Part shown: piece after piece, positions 1 to 9,282 of the stretch | Numbering within the stretch: the stretch's first letter is position 1 | How the letters are laid out: each line of letters begins with the position of its first letter | Origin: Heterobilharzia americana | Lineage: Eukaryota > Platyhelminthes > Trematoda > Strigeidida > Schistosomatidae | Assembly (NCBI GenBank): GCA_944470555.2 | Contig: OX104132.1 | Location: 2,303,755 to 2,367,754 of the forward strand | Reading direction: 5' to 3' | Length of the DNA: 64,000 nucleotides | Made by a program: the position numbers and the translations under genes | Notes under the pieces: model-generated | The model's database searches: none | What the model saw: only the letters and a program-made list of their open reading frames with translations | What the model was told of the DNA's origin: nothing

Positions 1-110
1 CTTCAGCATTTAGCACCTATCACCCTACCCTCCAGCGATTGAAACCAAGACCTTTAGGTCTCACTTAGCCAGCCACTGGATCGGAATTCAACGGCTCATA
101 TTTCCTACTC
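1..110 (-). repeat. SINE-beta fragment, minus strand
   Basis: Reverse complement of the SINE-beta tRNA-like head. The B-box-like stretch (reverse of cgattgaaacc, about 38-48) and the A-box-like 'ccagtggctggctaag' region are readable. It lies head to head with the plus-strand SINE-beta copy that follows. The left end is cut by the window edge. Confidence 0.55.
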
Positions 111-194
111 CTGTCATTTCATGGTATGCAGCTCAACCTCCATGTAATGCGGTCGTTGAGTAACTGTTCACCTTTTTCGACTTGGCTAGATTCC

Positions 195-408
195 GACACA
201 GTAGCTAGTTGAATGGCAACATGTTGACCACATAGAACTCGAAGTTCCTGAGTTCAACCCCTGGAAGGTAGGGTCATGGGTGCACACGGCTGAGGAGTCC
301 TATGCTAAGACGAAATGGCTACTGTCTAGTGCTCTCACATTTCCAATATTTCTCCAACTGATGTCAATCCATAATAAATATCAACCTGAAAACTTAAGTT
401 TTATCAAG
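195..408 (+). repeat. SINE-beta copy with hammerhead ribozyme
   Basis: tRNA-like SINE. The head 'agctagttgaatggcaac' resembles a Pol III A box and 'gagttcaacccctgg' (about 251-265) resembles a B box. These are followed by the ribozyme and by the usual tail (ttccaatatttctccaactg, then the motif ending in 'aacctgaaaa'). Other plus-strand copies in the window share the same order: head, B box, 'gggtcatgggtgcacac', ribozyme, 'ctcc.actgatgtcagt', 'gatgaata'. Confidence 0.7.
276..340 (+). ncRNA. Hammerhead ribozyme in SINE-beta, CTGAGGAG core
   Basis: The core CTGAGGAG is at 290-297 and CGAAA at 311-315, separated by a stem II segment (gtcc...agac, one mismatch). A GTC cleavage triplet ends at 326 and is followed by tagtgctc, which can pair with upstream gcacac to form stem I. 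Stem III is very short, as in retroelement hammerheads. The core matches CUGANGA...GAAA; activity is inferred only. Confidence 0.6.
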
Positions 409-518
409 CAGTCACTATAAGAATACAACACGTGACAATACAAATGACAACTGGGGTTATAAAAATTCATAAGTATTCAACTCATAGAATTTTTTCAATA
501 TTAGTGAATATTATAGAA

Positions 519-808
519 GAACCTATCACTCAACAACTATGCAGTGGAAAGAGATAAAGATGAATTGGGCATACACTGAGAAGACTATTCAGGGACATCA
601 CGTGTCAAACCAGACCACATACTGGAGTAGAATCCAAAGGGGAAACAGCAAGGGTGACATGGAGGAGATCGTGTTAGGAAAAAATGAGAGCTTCTGGGCT
701 GTCGTGGAGCCAGATTGAAAAGATTGCAGAGAACAGAGTGGATTGGAGACATACTACTGAAGCTCTATGTTCCACTAGCTACCCAAGGGACAAATAATAA
801 TAATAATA
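519..808 (+). repeat. RTE-1 LINE 3' end
   Basis: Matches the last ~290 bp of the RTE-1 copies near 20.2 kb and 56.5 kb: the 'agaacctatcactcaacaac' start, the 'gatgaattgggcatacactg' block (encoding an arginine/tryptophan-rich RTE C-terminal segment), 'gacatggaggagatcgtg', and the end 'gttccactagctacccaagg' followed by an (ata)n tail. It is 5' truncated, as usual for LINE insertions, and has stops and indels. Confidence 0.75.
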
Positions 809-1528
809 TAGAAGAAATTCTTTCATACAGTTGATCGATAATTTTGGAGTATATTCCTGCCTGTTACAATAAGGTATAGTTAATACAGCGGCCATTGTAA
901 ACTGTTATTACTTCATATTACCATTTGTAGAAAGTGAAATGCTCATTCATAGTATATAATCAGAATGAGGCATGTATATGAGACGTCTAAAAGTTGTATG
1001 TGGTTGTTTGTTTGATAACCAATGTCTACCGTAGGCTACCCATCTACTATGTGTACTCCTGCCGTCGACTCACTCATAACCTCTTTCCTATCAGTAACAA
1101 TAGTGCCAAGTGGGATTGTTAGTTCTCAGTGAGATATGAGGTTACCAAAAAGAAAAAAGTCCACCAGGTCTACTAGCTCAGATCACTATGAACCACCACC
1201 ATATTGTCTCTATAGCCCTGATATGATAACACTTAACAGGCAACTCTATGATCATCCCTCCCTCATGACCATATAAAGTGTGGTTGCGAATATAGCAAAC
1301 AGCATGTTTTATTTAAATGTTTATAACTTCATTAAACTTTTGTGTATAAGTTTTCTACGCATAAGCGAATATCGGGTCCGAAATCTTCTAATCTCTCTAT
1401 TCCATTATGGTATATTCGGCTTCAGTTTAGTTTCCACTACTTTCGTATGCACTTTCATCTTCTTCCCCATAAGCTTATCTATAAAAAGTAATTTGAAACA
1501 ATTAGTCCCTTTATGAATTTGGATAATG
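809..1528. other. Unassigned left flank of the PLE-A pair
   Basis: No repeat family recognised. A 78-codon open frame at 1280-1516 (+) is rich in hydrophobic residues, but its ATG-less start, AT-rich composition and lack of splice context make it unconvincing as a gene. The stretch ends where PLE-A homology starts at 1529. Confidence 0.4.
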
Positions 1529-3590
1529 TAATTAGAAGACGTAGATTATCTGAAAAATGTGATGTATTAGCGCTATACATTTCGAACAATCTGATCACAC
1601 ATTTACTTGTTAAGGCAATTTATATATGAAAACTGGAAGTGGGGGAAGGACACATATGACATAAAGGAATTCAATAATAAGAAAGATAATGAGAGGAATA
1701 AAAGATAAGACTTGAAGACAATCTTGGTAATACGATAAAATAAGCATTACCAAGGTAGGCTTAATGTAAGGACAAACTGTTTTTGCACACACAATGGGGG
1801 GTTAAATTTATTTATGGCTAGCGCCTCAACAAACTTAAGTATACGCCCCTGACAGTTTCGGTACAAAATTGTAAAGGCTGTCTTGATATCAATTCTGTGA
1901 CTCTTATCAATGATATGTTTCGCAATGGATGATGATGGTTGTCTGCCATCTGCGCTTATCAATGTTTGTGAATCCAGCTGCTTTCGTAGCCACTTTGGAA
2001 CATGTTCCCCTACCCTCAAGTGCATATCACGATTCGTCCTCCCTATGTATGTTTGTCCACACACACATGTAAATTTATAAACGCAATGGGATGTGACACA
2101 ATCGTTTATACAGCGTTGAGGTCTAGGTAGCAGCAGGTGTTTGGTCTTCTCAACTATGATAAGCTTAGCTGCATAGTACGTTTTGCTAACAGCAGACCTT
2201 AACCTTCGTTTTAATATTATGCTATTAGATTCTCCTCTGTATGGTAACGCGATGTAAACGCATTTCTTCGAAACAGAGCACAGATCAGGTTTGAATCCTC
2301 GCTGATTTTTGCAGCGGTTTATGAACTTCAATGGATATCCATTTTCCACTAATGTTTCCGTTAGTATTTTGATATCATCATCCATTGAGTCCTCCGTACA
2401 AATACGTTCGATCCTTTTAAATAGACAAATTACCAAACCTCGCTTGTATTGGGTTGGACAAAAGCTATGGAAACTTAAATACTGACCTGTCCAAGTAGGT
2501 TTCCTGTAGATCGACCGTTTTATTGAACCATCATTTCTACGACTTAGGAGTATATCCAAGAATGGCAGACGGTTTTCTTTTTCTTCTTCACTTGTCAGGC
2601 TTATGTTGTTTTGTACGTTGTTAAGTCTTTCTAACAAACATGTTGCATCTTCATGCTTATCACATATGACGATTATATCATCGACATATCTTTTATAGAG
2701 AGTAACTTTATTGATGAGATCGCCGGTCAAGCCTTCAATGTGTGACATGTAAATATCAGCTAGCAATGGTCCTAAAGGACTTCCCATAGCCACACCATCT
2801 ATTTGTCGAAAATGTTCACCTTCAAATGTGAAATGAACTTTATCGGTACACAATAATAACAGCTCTCTCAAACACGTTGAGGGGATAGGGAAAGAAGGAT
2901 TACTGGAAGATATATGGTCACAAAGAATGTCAATGGTTTTAATTAGGGGTACATTAGTAAATAAGGAGTTGACATCAAATGAATACAATCTCTTATCTTT
3001 GATATTAATATCACTGACATAATTAACAAGTTCAAAAGTATCTTTTAAAGAAAACTTACATAAATCATTTCGAATAGGAATTAGAGTTTTTGCTAACCAT
3101 TTCGCCACTTTATGTGTAGGTGAACGGAACATGGAGAGTATAGGACGTAAAGGATTATCTGTTTTATGAATTTTAGGCAATCCATACAGATTAGGTAGCT
3201 CAGACCCCATCGGTTTGAGGGAAGCAAATTCTTCCTTGTTGATAACATTGATATTCAGGAGTTTTACTAGACTAGATGTTACTTTGCATTCTAATTTTCT
3301 AAGGTCGTCTGATGGAACATCAGCCATAAATTTACTTTCATCGCTAAGGATGGACATCATCTTGTTTTTGTAATCACATTTGTCCATCACAACCACACCG
3401 GACCCTTTATCGGGTTTGAGAATGATAATATCAGATCTATTTCGAAGTCCTTTTAGGGCTTTGAAATGTTGTGAAGTTAGGATACTTCGCTGTCTTGGGC
3501 CTGAACTATGGAACTGATGGGCAATATCCACCAGCTTAGCCTTAAACCAACTCTGATTATCTGAGGAGGTTGGAACAAGGGGAAATAACT
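1529..3590. repeat. Left arm of 2062-bp inverted repeat
   Basis: Pairs with 3811-5872 (1529 with 5872, 3590 with 3811; coordinate sums are constant at 7401, so there are no net indels). The two predicted proteins differ at only two residues across the shared ~614 codons. The 220-bp spacer 3591-3810 is single copy. Confidence 0.9.
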
Positions 3591-3810
3591 GATCATAAAG
3601 ACTTTCAAATTGGGCATCAATAGCCAAATCCGAAACTTTCGTGTGGGGAACCGAAAAACTGAATCCAAGGGAAAGCGCCTCCTTCTCACACGTCGAAAGT
3701 TGAATAGACGATACATTAGTCACATATTTATCTGGATTAATTGGGAATGAGATAACATGAGACTCATTAGTACAAGATTTTGACAGCTTCTGTTTTGTCT
3801 TCTCCTTCCA
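1529..3810 (-). mobile_element. PLE-A Penelope-like element, left copy (minus strand)
   Basis: Penelope-like retroelement with its 3' end at 1529 and a 5' truncation at about 3810, where it joins the oppositely oriented right copy. It holds the RT/GIY-YIG frame (1747-3810) and a ~220-bp 3' untranslated region (1529-1746). Positions 1529-3590 form an inverted repeat with 3811-5872, with no length difference; 3591-3810 is extra 5' coding sequence kept only in this copy. Head-to-head truncated pairs are a known habit of Penelope elements. No 5' promoter or pseudo-LTR is seen. Confidence 0.85.
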
Positions 3811-3831
3811 AGTTATTTCCCCTTGTTCCAA
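1747..3831 (-). CDS. PLE-A reverse transcriptase with GIY-YIG endonuclease
   Basis: A 694-codon open frame. Residues 135-154 hold the PLE RT0-type block (LKPDKGSGVVVMD). The RT palm follows: motif A (SFDVNSLFTNVPL, 284-296), motif B (MGSPLGPLLADIY, 349-361), motif C YVDD (382-385), LPFLDILL (422-429) and YRKPT..GQYL (442-452). A GIY-YIG nuclease follows: CVYKFTCVCGQTYIG (583-597), R599 and EH 609-610. The protein would copy RNA at a nicked target. The frame opens on TTG, and its first seven codons come from the inverted right copy, so the true N-terminus is missing. No internal stop or frameshift is seen, so the insertion is recent. Expression is unlikely without a promoter. Confidence 0.85.
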   Translation of the reverse strand: MEQGEITWKEKTKQKLSKSCTNESHVISFPINPDKYVTNVSSIQLSTCEKEALSLGFSFSVPHTKVSDLAIDAQFESLYDQLFPLVPTSSDNQSWFKAKLVDIAHQFHSSGPRQRSILTSQHFKALKGLRNRSDIIILKPDKGSGVVVMDKCDYKNKMMSILSDESKFMADVPSDDLRKLECKVTSSLVKLLNINVINKEEFASLKPMGSELPNLYGLPKIHKTDNPLRPILSMFRSPTHKVAKWLAKTLIPIRNDLCKFSLKDTFELVNYVSDINIKDKRLYSFDVNSLFTNVPLIKTIDILCDHISSSNPSFPIPSTCLRELLLLCTDKVHFTFEGEHFRQIDGVAMGSPLGPLLADIYMSHIEGLTGDLINKVTLYKRYVDDIIVICDKHEDATCLLERLNNVQNNISLTSEEEKENRLPFLDILLSRRNDGSIKRSIYRKPTWTGQYLSFHSFCPTQYKRGLVICLFKRIERICTEDSMDDDIKILTETLVENGYPLKFINRCKNQRGFKPDLCSVSKKCVYIALPYRGESNSIILKRRLRSAVSKTYYAAKLIIVEKTKHLLLPRPQRCINDCVTSHCVYKFTCVCGQTYIGRTNRDMHLRVGEHVPKWLRKQLDSQTLISADGRQPSSSIAKHIIDKSHRIDIKTAFTILYRNCQGRILKFVEALAINKFNPPLCVQKQFVLTLSLPW

Positions 3832-5654
3832 CCTCCTCAGATAATCAGAGTTGGTTTAAGGCTAAGCTGGTGGATATTGCCCATCAGTTCCATAGTTCAG
3901 GCCCAAGACAGCGAAGTATCCTAACTTCACAACATTTCAAAGCCCTAAAAGGACTTCGAAATAGATCTGATATTATCATTCTCAAACCCGATAAAGGGTC
4001 CGGTGTGGTTGTGATGGACAAATGTGATTACAAAAACAAGATGATGTCCATCCTTAGCGATGAAAGTAAATTTATGGCTGATGTTCCATCAGACGACCTT
4101 AGAAAATTAGAATGCAAAGTAACATCTAGTCTAGTAAAACTCCTGAATATCAATGTTATCAACAAGGAAGAATTTGCTTCCCTCAAACCGATGGGGTCTG
4201 AGCTACCTAATCTGTATGGATTGCCTAAAATTCATAAAACAGATAATCCTTTACGTCCTATACTCTCCATGTTCCGTTCACCTACACATAAAGTGGCGAA
4301 ATGGTTAGCAAAAACTCTAATTCCTATTCGAAATGATTTATGTAAGTTTTCTTTAAAAGATACTTTTGAACTTGTTAATTATGTCAGTGATATTAATATC
4401 AAAGATAAGAGATTGTATTCATTTGATGTCAACTCCTTATTTACTAATGTACCCCTAATTAAAACCATTGACATTCTTTGTGACCATATATCTTCCAGTA
4501 ATCCTTCTTTCCCTATCCCCTCAACGTGTTTGAGAGAGCTGTTATTATTGTGTACCGATAAAGTTCATTTCACATTTGAAGGTGAACATTTTCGACAAAT
4601 AGATGGTGTGGCTATGGGAAGTCCTTTAGGACCATTGCTAGCTGATATTTACATGTCACACATTGAGAGCTTGACCGGCGATCTCATCAATAAAGTTACT
4701 CTCTATAAAAGATATGTCGATGATATAATCGTCATATGTGATAAGCATGAAGATGCAACATGTTTGTTAGAAAGACTTAACAACGTACAAAACAACATAA
4801 GCCTGACAAGTGAAGAAGAAAAAGAAAACCGTCTGCCATTCTTGGATATACTCCTAAGTCGTAGAAATGATGGTTCAATAAAACGGTCGATCTACAGGAA
4901 ACCTACTTGGACAGGTCAGTATTTAAGTTTCCATAGCTTTTGTCCAACCCAATACAAGCGAGGTTTGGTAATTTGTCTATTTAAAAGGATCGAACGTATT
5001 TGTACGGAGGACTCAATGGATGATGATATCAAAATACTAACGGAAACATTAGTGGAAAATGGATATCCATTGAAGTTCATAAACCGCTGCAAAAATCAGC
5101 GAGGATTCAAACCTGATCTGTGCTCTGTTTCGAAGAAATGCGTTTACATCGCGTTACCATACAGAGGAGAAGCTAATAGCATAATATTAAAACGAAGGTT
5201 AAGGTCTGCTGTTAGCAAAACGTACTATGCAGCTAAGCTTATCATAGTTGAGAAGACCAAACACCTGCTGCTACCTAGACCTCAACGCTGTATAAACGAT
5301 TGTGTCACATCCCATTGCGTTTATAAATTTACATGTGTGTGTGGACAAACATACATAGGGAGGACGAATCGTGATATGCACTTGAGGGTAGGGGAACATG
5401 TTCCAAAGTGGCTACGAAAGCAGCTGGATTCACAAACATTGATAAGCGCAGATGGCAGACAACCATCATCATCCATTGCGAAACATATCATTGATAAGAG
5501 TCACAGAATTGATATCAAGACAGCCTTTACAATTTTGTACCGAAACTGTCAGGGGCGTATACTTAAGTTTGTTGAGGCGCTAGCCATAAATAAATTTAAC
5601 CCCCCATTGTGTGTGCAAAAACAGTTTGTCCTTACATTAAGCCTACCTTGGTAA
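3780..5654 (+). CDS. PLE-A reverse transcriptase/GIY-YIG, 5'-truncated copy
   Basis: A 624-codon frame with the same domain order as the left copy: RT0 block, motif A with FDVNSLFTNV, motif B MGSPLGP, motif C YVDD, LPFLDILL, YRKPT, then a C-terminal GIY-YIG domain with TCVCGQTYIG and the R/EH residues. Only two residue differences from the left copy are visible (HIES versus HIEG before LTGDL; GEAN versus GESN). The frame opens on TTG, and its first ~11 codons are antisense of the left copy, so this is a decapitated ORF with an intact catalytic region. It has no promoter and is probably not translated from its own start. Confidence 0.8.
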   Translation: MTASVLSSPSKLFPLVPTSSDNQSWFKAKLVDIAHQFHSSGPRQRSILTSQHFKALKGLRNRSDIIILKPDKGSGVVVMDKCDYKNKMMSILSDESKFMADVPSDDLRKLECKVTSSLVKLLNINVINKEEFASLKPMGSELPNLYGLPKIHKTDNPLRPILSMFRSPTHKVAKWLAKTLIPIRNDLCKFSLKDTFELVNYVSDINIKDKRLYSFDVNSLFTNVPLIKTIDILCDHISSSNPSFPIPSTCLRELLLLCTDKVHFTFEGEHFRQIDGVAMGSPLGPLLADIYMSHIESLTGDLINKVTLYKRYVDDIIVICDKHEDATCLLERLNNVQNNISLTSEEEKENRLPFLDILLSRRNDGSIKRSIYRKPTWTGQYLSFHSFCPTQYKRGLVICLFKRIERICTEDSMDDDIKILTETLVENGYPLKFINRCKNQRGFKPDLCSVSKKCVYIALPYRGEANSIILKRRLRSAVSKTYYAAKLIIVEKTKHLLLPRPQRCINDCVTSHCVYKFTCVCGQTYIGRTNRDMHLRVGEHVPKWLRKQLDSQTLISADGRQPSSSIAKHIIDKSHRIDIKTAFTILYRNCQGRILKFVEALAINKFNPPLCVQKQFVLTLSLPW

Positions 5655-5872
5655 TGCTTATTTTATCGTATTACCAAGATTGTCTTCAAGTCTTATCTTT
5701 TATTCCTCTCATTATCTTTCTTATTATTGAATTCCTTTATGTCATATGTGTCCTTCCCCCACTTCCAGTTTTCATATATAAATTGCCTTAACAAGTAAAT
5801 GTGTGATCAGATTGTTCGAAATGTATAGCGCTAATACATCACATTTTTCAGATAATCTACGTCTTCTAATTA
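3811..5872 (+). mobile_element. PLE-A Penelope-like element, right copy (plus strand), 5' truncated
   Basis: Second PLE-A copy in opposite orientation. It starts abruptly at the codons for LFPLVPTSSD (3811) and runs to the same 3' terminus as the left copy (5872). It is 220 bp shorter at the 5' end. It lacks the N-terminal part of the ORF and any promoter. Its 3' untranslated region (5655-5872) mirrors 1529-1746. Confidence 0.85.
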
Positions 5873-6366
5873 TAAACAGTAACTTTTGTAGTTAGTACAA
5901 TGAAGTCACCTTCATGTATCATGATCGATATACTTCTGCGTAATATTTCTGTGCTCATGTTTAGAATTTTGCCTACCCGTTCACTTTTGTTATTCATTTT
6001 TCATCCATATAGAATCATAGTAATCGCATCCATCAGCGTGCACCATACCACCAAATCTATGATGAACGCATACAATCCAAGGTCACGGTTGTACTACCTT
6101 CCCTACCTCCAAGAATATTCGATAATTTAAACAATAGCTGAATAATTCCTATTTGCGAAATGAGCAATTATGTTGGTGTTTATCTGTTTCATTCTTTGCT
6201 ATCTGAGAAGCATTAACGTTCTTTCCTCTAGACGCATCTTTTATATACCGGGAAAAACGGTGTCTATTGTATAAGCTTGACAGTGTACATAACAGTCAGT
6301 TCACATTAACAAAATGATCAAACCTGTGAACTGGTTCGTTTCCATGCAACTAATGTTGTATGAAAT
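5873..6366. other. Unassigned right flank of the PLE-A pair
   Basis: No family recognised. A 76-codon frame (5900-6130, +) has no supporting motif. No clear target duplication pairs this edge with the left flank. Confidence 0.35.
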
Positions 6367-6367
6367 A

Positions 6368-6408
<41 letters not shown>
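6367..6408. repeat. (TTA)n microsatellite
   Basis: About 13 uninterrupted TTA units. Confidence 0.95.
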
Positions 6409-6409
<1 letters not shown>

Positions 6410-6559
6410 AAACGCTCATCAAGCTGGGTTTCAGTACTAGCTACCCACCAGCAAACAAATTACAAGACATAATAAACAATCAGACAAGAATGAGGCATCT
6501 ACACTAGTGAATAAACAATGTCAAGGATTGAATAGAGAGATCTACACCATTATCACCAA

Positions 6560-6905
6560 GTGTCAGACCTCAACCACTGAGTCCTATCGTCTTAGGAGCT
6601 CCAGCCGGACAGCTGGACTGTATCTCTCCATACAACTCAGACCAACGGGAAGAGACTTCATCAAATCATATCACTTCTTGATCTCACCACCCTCAACCCT
6701 CTTCCAACCTAATCGAACTTTCTTTAGTAAGGCACATCGACAAAGCGGCTCAACATGTGCAGTACATATCCAAGATTCCTCAGTTGCCTTCCTCAATCAA
6801 ATTGCCTGTTTTGCCATCAAGTAGCCCTCACCTGACCTCAACACTGATCACACAGTGATTCCACAAAAACACAAGCAATGCTACGAAGACATATACGATC
6901 AAAAT
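6560..6905 (-). repeat. RTE-3 LINE 3'-region fragment
   Basis: Shares the block order of the minus-strand fragments at 24310-24595, 32200-32490 and 45340-45660: 'cctatcgtctt', a stretch corresponding to 'cagtctacat', 'ccaacctaatc', 'gtacatatccaag'. It looks like a diverged relative of the RTE-2 3' region. No intact ORF; the 105-codon plus-strand frame across it is antisense. Confidence 0.5.
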
Positions 6906-7194
6906 CTTGTAATCGCTTCATGTTTTGTAGTTTTCATCGCTAGTTCTCACAGCTGTATCTCAGCTGAGATTTTGTCACCTGTTCAAACTGATATGACTTC
7001 CCAAGTAAGTGAATTTGTTGATACATTTCACTAGCTTACTCCCTATCATAAAGCTCAGTGTACTTGCAGCAGATCACGCCTGGAGCATCATCTCACATTT
7101 TATCAGTGTCTTCACTTAGCAGGACAATATATCTAAGTCAACCCACATGGCCTTCAGGGAGTAGATCACTCCCTGAAAAGTCAGACATACCTAA

Positions 7195-7440
7195 AGTGAT
7201 ATTTTGAGGGAGTTGTGAAGATTTGAAAACATTTCAAGCTGTTATTCATCGTAGACTGACATCAGTTGGAGGAACAAAGGAGGCCTGGGAGCACTGGACA
7301 GTTGTTTCCTCATAGTATGGGACTCCTCAGCTGTGCACTCACGACCCCACGGCAGAAGTTGGAAATATGGACGACTGGATTCTGACCCAGTGGCTCAGTG
7401 GTAACGTTCTAGCTGCGGGTTCGATCCCTGATATTCATTA
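7195..7440. repeat. SINE-beta head-to-head pair (minus then plus)
   Basis: A minus-strand SINE-beta (7195-7352; tail 'gctgttattcatcgtagact', ribozyme) is followed by a plus-strand head (7360-7440) with A-box-like 'gtggctcagtggtaac' and B-box 'gggttcgatccctg'. Confidence 0.65.
7287..7352 (-). ncRNA. Degenerate hammerhead in SINE-beta
   Basis: On the minus strand the core CTGAGGAG is intact, and 'gaaac aactgtc cagtgctccc' gives the short stem III, GTC site and stem I strand. The base before GAAA is G instead of C, which breaks the closing pair of stem II. Confidence 0.5.
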
Positions 7441-7604
7441 TTACGTCTATAACGGTGGCAGTAGGCGTCGCTGATAGACTCCATTGCTTGTTGTCAATTC
7501 TGATGACAACTCTTCATAAATTCTTCCTTACACGGCTATGTGAGTCATAATCCCAACAGAAATCTATCAGTTCGATTCGATAAAAGTAACAGGAGGGATT
7601 ACAA

Positions 7605-7825
7605 GATTACAGAAGTTGAAAAATATGGACTATTCGATTCCAACCCAGTAGGGTAGGGGGGTTCAATGGTAATGTGTTGGCCACAGAATCTGAAGGTACT
7701 AGGTTCGATTCCTGGTGGGGTAAGGTCATCAGTGTCCACTGTTAAGGAGTCGCATAGTATGACGAAACGGCTGCCCAGTGCTTTCAGGTTCACAATGTTC
7801 CTCCATGATGAATAATCGTCTTCTT
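7605..7825 (+). repeat. SINE-beta copy
   Basis: Contains 'ttcaatggtaatgtgttggc' and the B-box-like 'aggttcgattcctgg', then a ribozyme remnant in which CTGA has become TTAA while CGAAAC is kept. It ends with the usual 'gatgaata' tail. The 101-codon minus frame here is antisense. Confidence 0.65.
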
Positions 7826-7999
7826 CAATATCAGTGTACAAAACGTCTATCGCCTGGTTAAAATTTCTTAGAATGCCAGTCGAAAGTAGACAAATACGCA
7901 GCACACGTCACCTTAAACAGTTCCTTCTTTTACACTGATTTTTGTTTGTTGTCCCCTCCCACTTTTTCACAGTTTCAGAATTTCCTTGACTCATCTGTT

Positions 8000-8570
8000 C
8001 AGATGATACTTTTGATGAAGAGTTTCAAATTATCCATAATCTACTCAGTAGTAATGGATATCCAGAAACGTTTTCGGCTAAAAATATGGACACGTCCAAT
8101 ATGAAAACCAGAATATCTACACAGTCTCTAAAGACCATTGTTTCTAAGACTACAATTTTGAGGTGACATCATTAGCGAAATTGTGATACAGTGCTTAAGA
8201 AATGCCATAAGAAGATCATTTACTGTCGTAAAGTTATGCTGTGTATTCTATAGTCGACAGATGATGATCATGTGAACTAAAGACAGACTATCTGACTTCT
8301 CCTCTTCTATATGGATTTACCAGTTCAACTGCTCATGTGGAGTTAGTTACATTGGAAGTACAGTTAGGCAAGTCCGTCGTCGAATCGCCGAGCATCATCC
8401 TTCATGGCTAAGTAAGGGGAAAACCAGATCGATACGAAGCTCAATACTCTCGCATCTGATTGATACTGGACACCGAGTTAATATTCATAATGTCTTTAAA
8501 GTTATTTATCATATTCCTTCTAATCTCACCCATGCTCTACGAGTTCGTCTTTTAGATACAGTAGACTGTT
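8000..8570 (+). pseudogene. PLE-C remnant: RT tail and GIY-YIG domain
   Basis: Two frames hold parts of a Penelope-like protein. Codons from about 8002 to 8166 read as the post-RT region (LLSSNGYPETF, comparable to VENGYPLKF in PLE-A). From about 8310 another frame carries a well-kept GIY-YIG domain: YQFNCSCGVSYIGSTVRQVR, then EHHPSWL, then SHLIDTGH. Stops and frame changes lie between them. It ends in a stop at about 8570, where RTE-2 sequence begins, so the 3' end is chimeric. It is a dead copy of a PLE family different from PLE-A. Confidence 0.75.
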
Positions 8571-8925
8571 GATTTGAGCCATGTAGGGCGATGCAGACTA
8601 GGTGTTTGGGGTCCGCGGGACAAGAGAAACCAGTCGTTGGAGACTGACTCTAGGTGATCACATGGCTGAGAACCGATGTCAGTGATGCAGATGTGCATCC
8701 ACATACATTATCCTCATCTTAACGACGCTATACTGACTCCCACTATTTTCCCACTCTTCCTTTCTTTCTTCTCATACTTTATATTTCTTTTGACTGAACT
8801 TTCTTATCTTCATCATGCACCTCATTGCCTTTTTACTTGATGTGGTGATATATGAGATGTGGCAACTCGGAGGGTTACGCAGTAATGCCTGGTCCTACGT
8901 TGATATTGATGATGATGACAGCAGA
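8566..8925 (+). repeat. RTE-2 LINE 3' end
   Basis: Matches the RTE-2 tail at 44730-44960 (+) and 23860-24230 (-): 'tttgagccatgtagggcgatgc', 'gggacaagagaaaccag', 'cttgatgtggtgatatatga', 'gtggcaactcgg', ending in 'gttgatattgatgatgatga'. 5' truncated and fused directly to the PLE-C frame. Confidence 0.7.
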
Positions 8926-9280
8926 CGTCATAAGAATCCACATAAAACAAGCCAAGTTTATGTCTTCAGAAGAAATTCATGCAGCCTATTTCTTCGCCTT
9001 GGCTATGCGTATAGCTCATTTATCACAACAAGACCCTTCATCATTTCATTCATCGCACAAATGATTATAACTGATATTTCAATAGCCCTATTAATCTTAT
9101 TTGTTATCACAGTTTTAACCATCTTGTTTTCCCCCTACTGTCTTTCATTACCGTCAACAATTTACCACTTCATGTAACAATTCATGTTCGCTCTTTTAGC
9201 CATCAATATGTACAAAATATCAATGATATAAGAACCTTATGATAATCTGGTTGGTTGTCGTTAACAGAAGAATCTACGAC
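8926..9280. other. Unassigned stretch
   Basis: No repeat recognised. Two overlapping plus-strand frames (8815-9177, 8852-9064) start inside the RTE-2 tail and continue here. One has a hydrophobic C-terminus. Neither has a start or splice context that would support a gene. Confidence 0.3.
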
Positions 9281-9282
9281 GC

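Noticed and set aside
1280..1516. 78-codon hydrophobic frame left of PLE-A
   Set aside because: AT-rich, no ATG at the frame start, no supporting context.
1479..1528. Similarity of the two outer flanks of the PLE-A pair ('ataaaaagtaa' and 'ataaacagtaa')
   Set aside because: Short and AT-rich; not good enough to call a target duplication.
8815..9177. 120-codon frame with membrane-like C-terminus
   Set aside because: Starts within the RTE-2 tail and continues into unassigned DNA; no start or splice evidence.
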